A DNA stretch of 64,000 nt from positions 8,774,931-8,838,930 of the forward strand of contig OY755047.1 of NCBI GenBank assembly GCA_963576565.1, read 5' to 3'. Each line of letters begins with the position of its first letter. The first letter of the stretch is position 1. The stretch is from Aspidapion aeneum (taxonomy: Eukaryota > Arthropoda > Insecta > Coleoptera > Brentidae). A program made the position numbers and the translations under genes. The notes under the pieces were generated by a model. That model was not told the DNA's origin. It worked only from the letters and a program-made list of their open reading frames with translations, and did no database searches. Shown piece after piece: positions 1-9,716 of the stretch.

Positions 1-375
1 CAAAGTTTCTTCTTTATTTGTTTTCTTTTTTTATATTATTTACCATCCTGCGTGACATCCTGATTTACAACGTCATGATACCTTGTTCTAAAAAAGTGTC
101 ACAATATCGGGTTTTTGTCTTTTTTTTAACTAAAAACGACAAAAATCATTTTTTCTGAGAAACGTACTGCACCAATTACATTGAGTTAATAGGTTCCTGT
201 TGATATAAAATAACATGGTAACTCGTAATTTGTCATGTAAGTGAAAAATGAATCTCTCTAATGAACTTAATTCTTTAACAGCGATTTTCTCAAAACAATG
301 TTTTTTGAGTTGTGACTATTTTTTAGCGGGGGTGCGATATCACCTATCCTTGTTCATTCAGCCCATTTATATTAT
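1..375. other. AT-rich flank without recognisable gene
   Basis: This is the sequence left of the LTR retrotransposon. It is AT-rich, with only a short, unremarkable open frame near 248-433 that runs into the LTR and is not convincing as a gene. The last four bases (TTAT, 372-375) form the left target-site duplication of the element that follows. Confidence 0.6.
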
Positions 376-789
376 TGTTACAAATTTAAGTTATTTAAAT
401 TTTATAATTGGAATTTATTTAGGTTTAGTGTAGTATTAGGTCGATTTATCTTAAGGTTGTATTCTTAGTCTAGGTTTTAGTTGCGTTGTCTGTGGTTTGC
501 GGTCGCGGTAGTGCGGGAACTTTCCGGACGTCGAAGGCTGCCGGAAAGTTCGAGAGAGATGGACGATCCTATATATAGGGCCGGGGTCGCGCACCAAGCA
601 GTCAGTCAGAGATAACGTGCTGTAGGGTCGTGAGATTAACAAGAAGTTAATAGACCGATTATAGTAGTGAATTATTAGCAAGTTATTACTAAGTTTAAGT
701 GCGTGTTTTTGTACATAATTTGTCGAAATAAATTGACGTATCGTTTTCAACAATTGCGAGTTTTAATTTGTCGTTGTGAACCCGTAACA
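376..789 (+). repeat. 5' LTR
   Basis: The LTR is 414 bp and bounded by the short inverted repeat TGTTAC/GTAACA. It contains a TATA box near 569-578, a TCAGT initiator at 602-606, an AATAAA polyadenylation signal at 727-732 and a T/G-rich stretch after it. It therefore has the U3-R-U5 signals in the expected order. It is nearly identical to the 3' copy. Confidence 0.93.
569..606 (+). promoter_or_regulatory. LTR core promoter: TATA box plus arthropod initiator
   Basis: A TATATATA-type box (about 569-578) lies roughly 31 bp upstream of TCAGT (602-606), which matches the arthropod initiator consensus. Both sit in a GC-richer stretch of the LTR, and the same arrangement recurs in the 3' LTR near 6818-6850. 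The spacing is what RNA polymerase II promoters use, so transcription probably starts near 604. This is inference from motifs only. Confidence 0.6.
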
Positions 790-790
790 A

Positions 791-808
791 TTGGTGTCAG
801 AAGTGAGA
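791..808 (+). other. Primer-binding site of the LTR element
   Basis: Directly after the 5' LTR lies TTGGTGTCAGAAGTGAG. TGG complements the CCA end of a tRNA, and the position within 3 bp of the LTR end is that of a minus-strand primer-binding site. I cannot name the tRNA from sequence alone. Confidence 0.75.
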
Positions 809-982
809 TTAAAAGAAATAAATAGTGCAAAGACTATCCTTACACAGTACCACCGGCTAGGACAATTAAAAAGAAGAACAGTAAGTGATTTTGCCAGAAT
901 ATTCGGAACTGAATAGTGCAAAGACTACCCTTACATATTACCACCGGATAGGACAATTGGACAGAAAAACAGTAAGTGATTT

Positions 983-1560
983 TTCTAGAATATTCGAAGA
1001 AGTTCGATATTGTTTTATTCAAAAACTAAAAGAGATATTTAAGAACCGACTTCGACATTAACTTTACAGTCCAAAAATTGATAATTAGAGAGATTTTCTA
1101 GAATATTCTATAGCATTCTACGACGTTCTATTCAAAAACTAGAAGAGATATACAAATACCGACTTCGACATTAGATTAGTAATTTTAAAAGTAAGAATCA
1201 GAAAGAATTTCTAGAACATTCCATCACTTTCTACGACGCTCTATTCGAAAACCAGAAGAAATATCCAAAAAGAGATTTCGACATTAGTTTAGTTATTTCA
1301 AAAGTAAGAATTAGAAAGAATTTCTAGAAGATTCCATAACATTCTACGACGTTCTATTCAAAAACTAGAAGAGATATACAAATACCGACTTCGACAGTAG
1401 CTTAGTTATTTTAAAAGTAAGAATTAGAAATTATTTCTAGAATATTCCATAACATTCTACGACGGTCTATTCGAGAACCAAAAGAGATAATCAAAAAGTG
1501 ACTTCTACATTTGCCTAGTAGCAGAAAGAGTAGCATCTACCAGTATATTCCAGAACATTC
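983..1560 (+). promoter_or_regulatory. Six heat-shock-element-like motifs in a 113-bp tandem leader
   Basis: The untranslated leader between primer-binding site and gag is an imperfect tandem repeat. Six units each contain a perfect TTCnnGAAnnTTC at 983-995, 1096-1108, 1209-1221, 1322-1334, 1435-1447 and 1548-1560. The start-to-start spacing is 113 bp every time. Further TTC triplets often follow in the same 5/10-bp phase, for example at 1116 and 1126, or 1342 and 1352. TTCnnGAAnnTTC is the established binding site of a heat-shock-factor trimer. A role as an inducible enhancer is inferred. The Drosophila gypsy leader, with its array of Su(Hw) sites, is a precedent for a regulatory array at this place. 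Confidence 0.7.
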
Positions 1561-1690
1561 CATTAGGTTCTATTTAAGAATTGGAAAAGATATTGAAAAA
1601 CCGACTTCGACATTCGCTTTATAGCCCTAAAATAGACGTTTTAAGTGATTTATCAGGAAGTTGATGCTTACTAGACAAGGATCGGCCAAG

Positions 1691-3021
1691 ATGGAAGATT
1701 TAACTAAAATGATGCAGGCTCTAGCAGCTCAAATGGCTCAAAACCAGAACGACATGAAACAGACCATTGAACAAAACCAGGGCGATATGAAACACACCAT
1801 GGACGACATGAAACACACTATTGAATAAAATCAGAATGATATGAGACAGACCATCGAACAAAACCAGAACGATATGAAACAGACATTTGAGCAAAGATTA
1901 GATGGCATTCAAGAAAACTTCGATCAAATAAAGAGCAACTCCGAACAGCTGAGAGAAGAGTTCAAGAGTGCAACCGAAGATCTTAAGGAAGAAATAACTC
2001 AAAGAATGCATAGTGTGGAACAAAAGGTACAAAAATAATTGCAGAATGTAGAAGAAAAGGTACAAAATGTTGAGGAAAAGGTACAAAATGTTGAGGAAAA
2101 GGTACAAAATGTTGAAGAAAAAGTGGAGACCAAACTACAGAATGTTAGGGAAGAAGTTTTTCAAATCATAGAAGAAAAATTCCAGGACATGTCAAAACAG
2201 TTTATACAGCTTCAGAAAGAACACAACAAAATAAAAGCTCAAGGATGTGTTGTAAATTCCAACCAAAACATTAAGCCTCCAAATTTTGATGGTACGTCTT
2301 CCTGGTCTACTTACAAACAACAGTTTGAAGCTGCCGCTGCTGCAAATGGTTGGGATGATGAAGAAAAAGCTAGAGCTTTGTTAGTAGCTCTACGAGAACC
2401 TGCTCTGGGACTTTTACGGTCCATTCCAGTCGAACAAAAACAGAATTATAATGCTTTAGTGGCAGCGTTAGAAAGAAGGTATGGAGACGAACACTTGCGA
2501 AATTTACATTGGTCAGAATTAAATATTCGTCAACAAAGACCAGGAGAATCATTGCAAGAGTATGAAGCAGATATCAGGAGGCTGATGTATTTAGCTTACC
2601 CAGAAATGCCAGAAAATTACAGAGATCCCTTCACGGTAGATCGCTTTATTAACGGATTACGAGACACGGAGCAAAGTTACTTCGTCGAGAACGCTTCCAT
2701 AACAGCAGTGAAGTGTTGATTCGAGCCCTTGAAATTGAATCATCAAATAATATGTCCAGGCCAAAAGTAAGAGCTGTTTCAATTCAGGAGGGAGAAGAAA
2801 TGAGCAATGGACATGAGGTCAACTCAAAAACGCTAAACCAAATGTTTCAATCACTGATAGAGAAGATTGACTCTTTGAAAGAAAGCAGACGATCCCCTCC
2901 AAATGTAAAGTGTTTCAGATGCGGACGTACAGGGCATATTCAACGCGATTGTCGCGTCCAAATAAGGTCTCGCTCGCCATCTAGCGGGACAGAGTACCGA
3001 AGAAGAGATCAGGAAAACTAA
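1691..3021 (+). pseudogene. gag: Broken gag of the LTR element (capsid plus zinc knuckle)
   Basis: The product would be the structural protein that packages element RNA into cytoplasmic particles. From the ATG at 1691 the frame reads a glutamine-rich N-terminus, then a coiled-coil stretch with repeated VEEKVQN heptads (about 2040-2130). A retrotransposon-gag capsid region follows (about 2275-2700, with PPNFDGTSSW and NGLRDTE). After a frame change comes a CCHC zinc knuckle (CFRCGRTGHIQRDC, about 2911-2955). The frame is interrupted by TAA at 1826 and TAA at 2036. It also shifts near 2712, where one frame ends in TGA at 2717-2719 and the zinc-knuckle part continues in the -1 frame. The heptad stretch is a run of near-identical 21-bp repeats. 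This copy cannot make full-length Gag by simple translation. Confidence 0.88.
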
Positions 3022-6000
3022 AACTAGTCAACGCAGAGGGGCGGGTGTTGGCTAATGGGAATAGAGCCCCCAAAATTTACTCTATTAAGAGCCTAAAACA
3101 TACTGCTGACAGTCTTAACATTGACGGACTCATTAATGGGAGAAAAGTTAATATAACAGTAGACACTGGTGCTGCCATATCATTGCTTAAGTTCAAAATT
3201 GCAACGAGATATAAAATTCGACCAATAGAAAAGAAAATAACACTTAAGACTGTGACTGGAGAATCCGCCGACGTGTTGGGGCAGACAGATATAGACCTAC
3301 AGCTGGGAAGATTGAAGATTCGCCACACTGTATTGGTTGCCGAAATAGAAGACGAATTTATTTTGGGAATGGACTGGATAAGTAAACATGGATTTGCGTT
3401 TGATAATAAACTTAATACCCTAAGATTTGGGAATGAAGAGTTCATTTTGTCAAATAGTCACTTCAATAAAGAACCAATAAAGGTCGTGGCAGTATGCACA
3501 ACAAGACTAGTCGGTAACAGTGAGACCATAATTTTTGGGAGGCTAGAAAGTAAAACATCAAGCTGCGTCGGACTCATAAGCCAACAAAACACACCCAACA
3601 CCTACCTCGTTGCAAAATCACTAGTTAAAACCGATAAAGACATCCCGATTAGAGTCGCCAATATTTTCCCAAATAGTGTCAAAATTAATAAGGGGGAGGT
3701 GGTAGCATTATTTGAACCAGTACAGAAAGTAACAAGATGTGAAGAGCCAACTTCCGAGGATACAAGCAAGTTACCAATGGAGGTACTTCAGCAATTTGAG
3801 TCAACTTGGCAACATCTCACTCCAGAAGAATATAGTAAAGCGAGAGAGTTTATAGAAGAACAAAGTAATATCTTCGAAACTAGGAGTAGTTCGGGACGCA
3901 CAAACCTTATTCAACATGCTATCAACACTGGCGATGCCCAACCGATAAGACAACCCCCAAGAAGACTACCAATGGCCAAGCAAGAAGAAGTTCACAATCT
4001 CAATAATAAAATGCTCAGCGACGGTGTTATTGAAGAGTCATCAAGTCCTTGGTCATCTCCTGTGGTGTTGGTCACTAAAAAGGATGGAAGTACTAGATTT
4101 TGTGTCGACTACAGGAAACTTAACGATGTGACCAAGAAAGATAGTTACCCACTGCCAAGAATAGACGACACATTAACAACGTTGGCAGGATCATATTGGT
4201 TTTCTACTCTTGACCTGAAAAGTGGGTATTGGCAAGTAGGAATCTTTGAAAGAGATAAAGAGAAGACTGCATTCTCTGCTGGAAGTGGACTTTATCAGTT
4301 TAATGTGATGCCATTTGGCCTGTGCAATGCCCCAGCTACATTTGAAAGACTAATGGAAGTCGTTCTACGAGGCCTTACTTGGAAAACCTGCCTAGTCTAT
4401 TTGGATGATGTCATAGTAATGGGGAAATCATTTCAAGAACATCTAGATAATTTACGAGAAGTATTCTCAAGAATCAGGAACGCAAATCTTAAATTAAACT
4501 CAAAGAAATGTTTTCTGCTCCAAGAAAAAGTTGAGTTCCTGGGTCACGTCGTTTCCCGAGAAGGCATCCATACCGACGAAAAGAAGCTTCAAGCAATAAA
4601 AGAATGGCCTCAACCTCGTGACAAACATGAATTGAGAAGCTTTTTGGGTCTGTGTACATACTACAGACGATTTGTAGAAGGATTCGCCAAAATAGCGTCT
4701 CCGTTACATAGACTTACAGAAGATAAAGCTTCTTACAAATGGAATACCGAATGTGACCAAGCATTTAGAAGACTAAAAGCAGCATTATGTTCTAGTCCGA
4801 TTCTTGCATATCCCATTCCAAAAGGAAAATTCATATTAGATACTGATGCGAGCAACGATGGCATAGGAGCAGTACTCTCCCAAGTACAAGATGGAGAAGA
4901 ACGGGTCATCGAATTTTTCAGCAAGAAGCTATCCAAACCAGAGAGAAATTATTGTGTTACTAGAAACGAGCTCCTGGCCATAGTTGAATCCGTAGATCAC
5001 TTTCACAAATATCTCTACGGACAAGAGTTTCTGACTAGAACGGATCATGCTGCGTTACAGTGGCTCATGAAAATGAAACAACCTGAGGGGCAAGTCGCGA
5101 GATGGATAGAAAAGCTACAACAATACCATTATCAAATTAAGCACCGAGCGGGAAGGGTGCATAATAATGCAGATGCATTGTCCAGAAGACCTTGCCCCGA
5201 GGATTGTAAACATTGCAGGAAAATTGACCAGAAAGAAGGAATTACCTACGTGCGCCAGATAAAGTTAGAACCAGATGAAGAATGGATGTCGGCTTCGATT
5301 AGAACCACACAACTTAACGACAAAGATGTAGGACCTATCTTGCGATTGAAAGAAGAGAACAAGCCACGACCATCATGGCAAGATATCGCAAACCAAGGGG
5401 TGATATTCAAATCACTGTGGGCACAATGGGATTCACTGATAGTAGAAGAAAACATCCTTAAACGTGCCTGGGAAAGTGCCGATGGCCTTACTGTGATTAA
5501 TCAAGTAGTGGTTCCTAGGAGCATGGTAGACAATATAATGGCCGAATGCCATGGTGGAAAATCAGGCGCGCACCTAGGCATAAATAAAACCATGGACAAA
5601 ATTCGAAACCGATTTTATTGGGTCAATTACTTTCAAGATGTGAAAAACTGGTGCCGCCGATGTTCGACTTGTGCAGCCAGCCAAGGTCCCAAAACAAGGT
5701 CCAGAGGTCAAATGAAACAATATAACGTAGGTCTGCCATTCGAACGCATTGCTATTGATGTGGCCGGACCATTTCCAGAAACTAAAAAGGGCAACAAATA
5801 CATCCTTGTTGTCATGGATTATTTTAGCAAATGGCCAGAAGTTTTTGCTTTGCCTAACCAAGAGGCCGCTACAGTTGCAGAAGTTCTGGTAAATGATGTT
5901 TTCAGCCGATTTGGCATTCCTTTGGAACTACATTCAGATCAAGGAAGAAACTTTGAATCAAAGCTCTTTCAGAATCTCTGTGACCTTTTAGGAATACATA

Positions 6001-6611
6001 AAACACGGACTACTGCTTTGCATCCGCAGTCAGATGGCATGGTTGAAAGATTTAATAAAACAATAGAGGAACATCTTTGCAAAGTTGTTGATGAGCACCA
6101 AACAGATTGGGACCAATATATTCCATTGTTTTTGATGGCCTATAGAACTGCTATTCACAATACGACAGGAGCTACTCCATCTAGTATCCTGTTTGGTAGA
6201 GAACTGCGTTTACCATGTGATATCATGTTTGGTTCACCTGAAGAAGCACACTTAGATACATACAGACATAATGACTATGTCGAACGTTTAAGGCAAAAGC
6301 TGCACGATATCCATGAAGTGGTTAGAGAGCGAATAGAAATAGCCAGTGACCGCATGAAAGCGAGATATGACCTGAAAGCAAACTCTTCAGGGTTCAAAGA
6401 GAATGATCAAGTCTGGCTATACAATCCTCAACGCAAGAAAGGAAGATCACCTAAGTTGACACCACCATGGGAAGGGCCTTATAAAGTTGTTAAGAGAATT
6501 AATGATGTAGTCTACCGAATTCAGAGAAGCCCGAAGTCCAAGATGAAAGTTGTTCATCTAGACAGACTAAAACCTTACCTGGGAAATGTTGATCGAGACG
6601 ATCAAACCTGA
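3012..6611 (+). CDS. pol: Intact Pol polyprotein (protease-RT-RNase H-integrase)
   Basis: Pol carries the enzymes that mature the particle, copy its RNA to DNA and insert the DNA. Counting residues from the codon at 3045, the protease motif DTGAA is near residue 40, RT YLDD near 452-455 and the RNase H TDAS near 599. The integrase HHCC zinc domain is near 834-870, and the integrase core has DVAG (about 903), SDQG (about 964) and a glutamate 35 residues later. A GPY-type module (WEGPY) lies near the C-terminus, around 1140. No stop interrupts about 1190 codons. There is no good ATG. The frame is open back through the gag stop in the -1 phase, so expression by -1 frameshifting is likely. Overlap with gag begins near GGAAAAC at 3012-3018. 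The stop lies 12 bp before the 3' LTR. Confidence 0.93.
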   Translation, partial: GKLKLVNAEGRVLANGNRAPKIYSIKSLKHTADSLNIDGLINGRKVNITVDTGAAISLLKFKIATRYKIRPIEKKITLKTVTGESADVLGQTDIDLQLGRLKIRHTVLVAEIEDEFILGMDWISKHGFAFDNKLNTLRFGNEEFILSNSHFNKEPIKVVAVCTTRLVGNSETIIFGRLESKTSSCVGLISQQNTPNTYLVAKSLVKTDKDIPIRVANIFPNSVKINKGEVVALFEPVQKVTRCEEPTSEDTSKLPMEVLQQFESTWQHLTPEEYSKAREFIEEQSNIFETRSSSGRTNLIQHAINTGDAQPIRQPPRRLPMAKQEEVHNLNNKMLSDGVIEESSSPWSSPVVLVTKKDGSTRFCVDYRKLNDVTKKDSYPLPRIDDTLTTLAGSYWFSTLDLKSGYWQVGIFERDKEKTAFSAGSGLYQFNVMPFGLCNAPATFERLMEVVLRGLTWKTCLVYLDDVIVMGKSFQEHLDNLREVFSRIRNANLKLNSKKCFLLQEKVEFLGHVVSREGIHTDEKKLQAIKEWPQPRDKHELRSFLGLCTYYRRFVEGFAKIASPLHRLTEDKASYKWNTECDQAFRRLKAALCSSPILAYPIPKGKFILDTDASNDGIGAVLSQVQDGEERVIEFFSKKLSKPERNYCVTRNELLAIVESVDHFHKYLYGQEFLTRTDHAALQWLMKMKQPEGQVARWIEKLQQYHYQIKHRAGRVHNNADALSRRPCPEDCKHCRKIDQKEGITYVRQIKLEPDEEWMSASIRTTQLNDKDVGPILRLKEENKPRPSWQDIANQGVIFKSLWAQWDSLIVEENILKRAWESADGLTVINQVVVPRSMVDNIMAECHGGKSGAHLGINKTMDKIRNRFYWVNYFQDVKNWCRRCSTCAASQGPKTRSRGQMKQYNVGLPFERIAIDVAGPFPETKKGNKYILVVMDYFSKWPEVFALPNQEAATVAEVLVNDVFSRFGIPLELHSDQGRNFESKLFQNLCDLLGIHKTRTTALHPQSDGMVERFNKTIEEHLCKVVDEHQTDWDQYIPLFLMAYRTAIHNTTGATPSSILFGRELRLPCDIMFGSPEEAHLDTYRHNDYVERLRQKLHDIHEVVRERIEIASDRMKARYDLKANSSGFKENDQVWLYNPQRKKGRSPKLTPPWEGPYKVVKRINDVVYRIQRSPKSKMKVVHLDRLKPYLGNVDRDDQT

Positions 6612-6623
6612 AGAGGAGGATAG
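6609..6623 (+). other. Polypurine tract
   Basis: A nearly all-purine run (TGAAGAGGAGGATAG) abuts the TG of the 3' LTR, where plus-strand DNA synthesis is primed in LTR elements. Confidence 0.75.
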
Positions 6624-7041
6624 TGTTACAAATTTAAGTTATTTAAATTTTATAATTGGAATTTATTTAGGTTTAGTGTAGTATTAGGTCGATTTATCTT
6701 AAGGTTGTATTCTTAGTCTAGGTTTTAGTTGCGTTGTCTGTGGTTTGCGGTCGCGGTAGTGCGGGAACTTTCCGGACGTCGAAGGCTGCCGGAAAGTTCG
6801 AGAGAGATGGACGATCCTATATATAGGGCCGGGGTCGCCAGGCCACCAGGCAGTCAGTCAGAGATAACGTGCTGTAGGGTCGTGAGATTAACACGAAGTT
6901 AATAGACCGATTATAGTAGTGAATTATTAGCAAGTTATTACTAAGTTTAAGTGCGTGTTTTTGTACATAATTTGTCGAAATAAATTGACGTATCGTTTTC
7001 AACAATTGCGAGTTTTAATTTGTCGTTGTGAACCCGTAACA
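6624..7041 (+). repeat. 3' LTR
   Basis: The 418-bp copy of the LTR is bounded by TGTTAC and GTAACA and followed by the TTAT target duplication. It differs from the 5' LTR mainly in a short block downstream of the TATA box (6837-6851). Confidence 0.93.
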
Positions 7042-7160
7042 TTATGTTCCTAAAATGAAAATCATATCAATCTCAATCAAAAAATATAAAAAAATATACG
7101 ACTTATTACCTACTGCACAAATAAGGTGTGGTTATAAATACAAATGAGTAAATAACACTT

Positions 7161-7382
7161 AAGGATTGGGGGCGATAAATACCGAAAAGACACGAAAGAG
7201 ATCACTGACCTCTCTCCAACCAATCAAATTCAAGTTCACGCCTATGACGTAATCAACGAGGGGTGTGGCTGGTAACTAGATAAACCAATAAGCGGGCGTG
7301 TTCGTTAACGTACACCCACGAGAGATAACGAAAAGACACGAGGGTAAACGCGGATTTTAAGGTAACTATATAATTATAATTA
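7161..7382. repeat. Diverged direct repeat, copy 1
   Basis: This block resembles 8464-8690 in the same orientation. Both share GGCGATAAATA, ACGAAAGAGATCA, GGTGTGGCTGG, ACCAATAAGCG and GTTAACG in order, at roughly three-quarters identity by eye. It lies directly downstream (minus-strand sense) of a LINE-like coding end and may be that element's 3' UTR. Confidence 0.6.
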
Positions 7383-7553
7383 TTAATTAAGGTTATCATT
7401 GCTAATTTCTTCTTCTTTTTCTTCAAATGGCATTACAACCCCTTGTGTGTTTTTCCTCCATTTTGCCCTCTCTCGTATGAACCTTCTTAATTCCGTATTC
7501 TTGATGCCATGTTTGACCTCGTCTATCCACTTCTGTCTGGCTAGAAATAGACA
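7383..7553 (-). pseudogene. LINE-like C-terminal fragment
   Basis: On the minus strand an open frame of about 57 codons ends at TAA (7383-7385) and reads through ARQKWIDEVKHG, FIRERAKWRKNTQG and an acidic tail. Such Lys/Arg-rich C-terminal segments occur at the ends of insect non-LTR reverse transcriptases. The assignment is by resemblance only. The mariner inserted at 7554 cuts it off upstream, and I could not find its continuation on the far side. Confidence 0.4.
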
Positions 7554-7555
7554 TA

Positions 7556-8450
7556 CGAGGTATGATAATTCAATTTTAAGACTGGCCCTCGTACGAACAG
7601 GTTTTAAATCGTGTATTCTACTACCGCGCGCAATGTTTTCGCCTTTCCTCTACTAGTTTGACTTACGCAGTGGTTTGAAGCGGATCGTGCATAGCTCATT
7701 TGCCGGAATTATGACAAACGAAAAAATTGAGCAATGTATTAATTTAAAATAAAACTCAAAAAATGGCTACTGAATGCTTTAAAATGCTAAAAGATGTCTA
7801 CGGAGACCAGTAGTATGTCTCATGCAATGATTTTTATGTGGCATATAAGCTTTTTTGAGGTTAAAGATGATGAACGAGAAGGGCTTTCCAGCACATCCAA
7901 AACAGCAATGCTCATTGTTTTTTTTCGATATTAGGAGTGTTATTCTTTTATGAATGGGCGCGTGAGTGTCAAACAGTCAACCAGCATTAATATTTGGAAA
8001 AATTGATGTAGCTAAGGGAACGCGTAAGGAAAAAACATCCAGATTTGTGGAAGAACAATGCGTGGTTGCTCCACCGGGACAATGCATCGGCCCACAATGT
8101 CCTTTCTGTTAAGCAGTTTTTAGCTAATAAGAAGATTCCCGTCGTTAACCACCCACCATATTCACCAGACTTGGCCCCTTGCTACTTCTAGCTGTTTCCA
8201 AAATTGAAGAAAACGTTAAAAGGAACCCGTTTTGAAATTTTAGAACATGTCAAGGAAAAAACGGCAAGACTTCTTAACAGCCTCTTTTCTAATAATTTCC
8301 AAAAATGCTTCCAACAGTGAAAAAAAACGCATGCAACGCTGCGTCGTTAGAGAAAGGGACTACATTGTTGGGGAACAACATTAAGTTGTATTAGTTTTTA
8401 AATAAAGTAGATTTTTCACAACAGTCTTATAATTTTATTGTCATCCCTCG
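7556..8450 (+). mobile_element. Internally deleted mariner (Tc1/mariner, DD34D type)
   Basis: The element starts CGAGGTATGATAATTC and ends with the imperfect inverse of that sequence (…GTCATCCCTCG). It is flanked by TA on both sides (7554-7555, 8451-8452), the mariner target duplication. The paired ends agree over about 30 bp (GTCTTA/TAAGAC region included). At 895 bp it is shorter than the usual ~1.3 kb, and the transposase inside is missing its middle. Confidence 0.85.
7711..8384 (+). pseudogene. Degenerate mariner transposase
   Basis: The product would be the cut-and-paste transposase of the surrounding mariner. Recognisable in order are the N-terminal helix-turn-helix part (ECFKMLKDVYGD, then DEREGLSSTSKTA), a junction around 7970 where the central part is missing, HPDLWKNNAWLLHRDNASAH with the second catalytic Asp, and PPYSPDLAPCYF. 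In that last motif the third catalytic Asp, normally in APCDF, is Tyr and a stop follows. The tail reads FQKCFQQ and GDYIVGEQH-like residues. Several in-frame stops and frame changes are present, so it is a dead copy. Confidence 0.88.
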
Positions 8451-8463
8451 TAAACCAAATGAT

Positions 8464-8690
8464 AGGTAAAGATTACGGCGATAAATAACGAAAATATACG
8501 AAAGAGATCAATGACCAGCCAATCAAATCCAAGGCCACGTGTGTGACGCATGCAAAGAGGTGTGGCTGGCAACTGAATAGACCAATAAGCGAGCGTGGTA
8601 GTAAATGGAAACACGCGAGAGGTAACGGAAACACGCGAGTGTTAACGAAAAGACCCGGGTGTAGTGGATTTTATAGCTCACTATTAAATT
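8464..8690. repeat. Diverged direct repeat, copy 2
   Basis: This is the second copy of the 7161-7382 block, in the same orientation, starting 14 bp after the mariner. Nothing in it looks coding. An open frame on the minus strand (8523-8888) covers it only partly and is not conserved in copy 1. Confidence 0.6.
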
Positions 8691-9716
8691 ATTATAAACC
8701 TTTGTTATAATTGAGTTCTTCGAATGCTTGAGACTTAATTTTTCTTGAGAGCCACTTCTAATATGAGTGGCATATTGCAGATACGATTTTTTAGGGTTTA
8801 CGTGTATGATGTGTAATTGTGTAGCTCTAAACAGTATGATGCATTTTGAGTTAAACAGACATGGTTGATTATAAAATTTAATATGCAATTAGTGTAGCTC
8901 TGCCGACAGACGGTTTTGAAAAAAATTTCCAGTTAATTGAAAAGTAAAGGTAAATTACCCTAAAATGTTTAAAATATAAAAAAAAAATAAAGAGATATTA
9001 CAAGGAAATTAATAAAAGACTTAATGAAAACAGTGGCGTACGCAGAAATTATTCCTGGGGAGGCTTAATACGCAGAGTAAATCCTGAGGGGGAAAATGCA
9101 TGTATTAGGGGTCAGTATTTAGTGGTTATGGGGGGATTTAGCATATTTTGCCCTTTTTGATATCTAGTTTTGAAGAGAGACTCAGTTATTTTAAAACAAA
9201 AGCTGTTTTTCAAATCAAGTGTTTGAGTTTTCTTTTATACCTATATTGATTTACTTGAAGAAAAGCTATTCTAAAAATGAAACAATGAATTATTTACACC
9301 AAAAAAAATACTCTGCCAATATAACTCATTTACCTATCGTTAGGGGAGTGGGGTAATTACCACCAGATTTCCCCCCTCCGCGCTTTTTATCAGACCACTC
9401 TTAAATTTTGCACAGCAATTAATTTAAAATAGTTCTTTTATTACGCATTATGGAGTACTACACCAAATTGTAGTCATTGTCGGTGCATCGAAAATTTTCA
9501 AGTTACTTAGTTGGGATATAATTTTGTTTGAAAGCCAGAATCTGGATGTCTTCGACCCATTATAGAAACCTATAAATATACCGCTTATTGCCGAGTCTTT
9601 ACCAAAAAATTCAAAAAAACTTAAGCCATAATCGCTATATTTTTATAAGACACATTTTGTTTGGTATCTATCCCACAAGAAGTTTAAGGGGTTTGTTAAG
9701 AATCATCATGTATTTT
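8691..9716. other. AT-rich spacer with a hAT-like single end
   Basis: No gene was recognised. At 9035 the sequence CAGTGGCGTACGC resembles the terminal repeat of the hAT-type elements found elsewhere in this window (CATTGGCGTAGC, CAGCGGCGTAGC, CAGTGGCGG). I found no matching inverted end or 8-bp duplication, so it is probably a truncated end. Confidence 0.35.

Larger units (their letters stand above)
376..7041 (+). mobile_element. Complete Ty3/gypsy-type LTR retrotransposon
   Basis: This is a full-length element of about 6.67 kb in the order LTR, primer-binding site, long leader, gag, pol (protease, RT, RNase H, integrase), polypurine tract, LTR. The LTRs begin TGTTAC and end GTAACA. Both flanks carry TTAT (372-375 and 7042-7045), a 4-bp target duplication. 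Integrase following RNase H is the Ty3/gypsy order. No env-like frame exists between the end of pol (6611) and the 3' LTR (6624). The two LTRs differ only by a small block near 590-600 / 6837-6851 and about one more base, so the insertion is recent. Gag is nevertheless broken, so this copy could probably move only with proteins from another copy. The family name within Ty3/gypsy was not determined. Confidence 0.95.

Noticed and set aside
983..1560. CRISPR-like reading of the 113-bp periodic array
   Set aside because: Repeat units are diverged throughout, spacers are homologous to one another, and the context is a eukaryotic retrotransposon leader.
9033..9400. CAGTGGCGTACGC as the start of a hAT element
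   Set aside because: No inverse end or 8-bp duplication could be found downstream.
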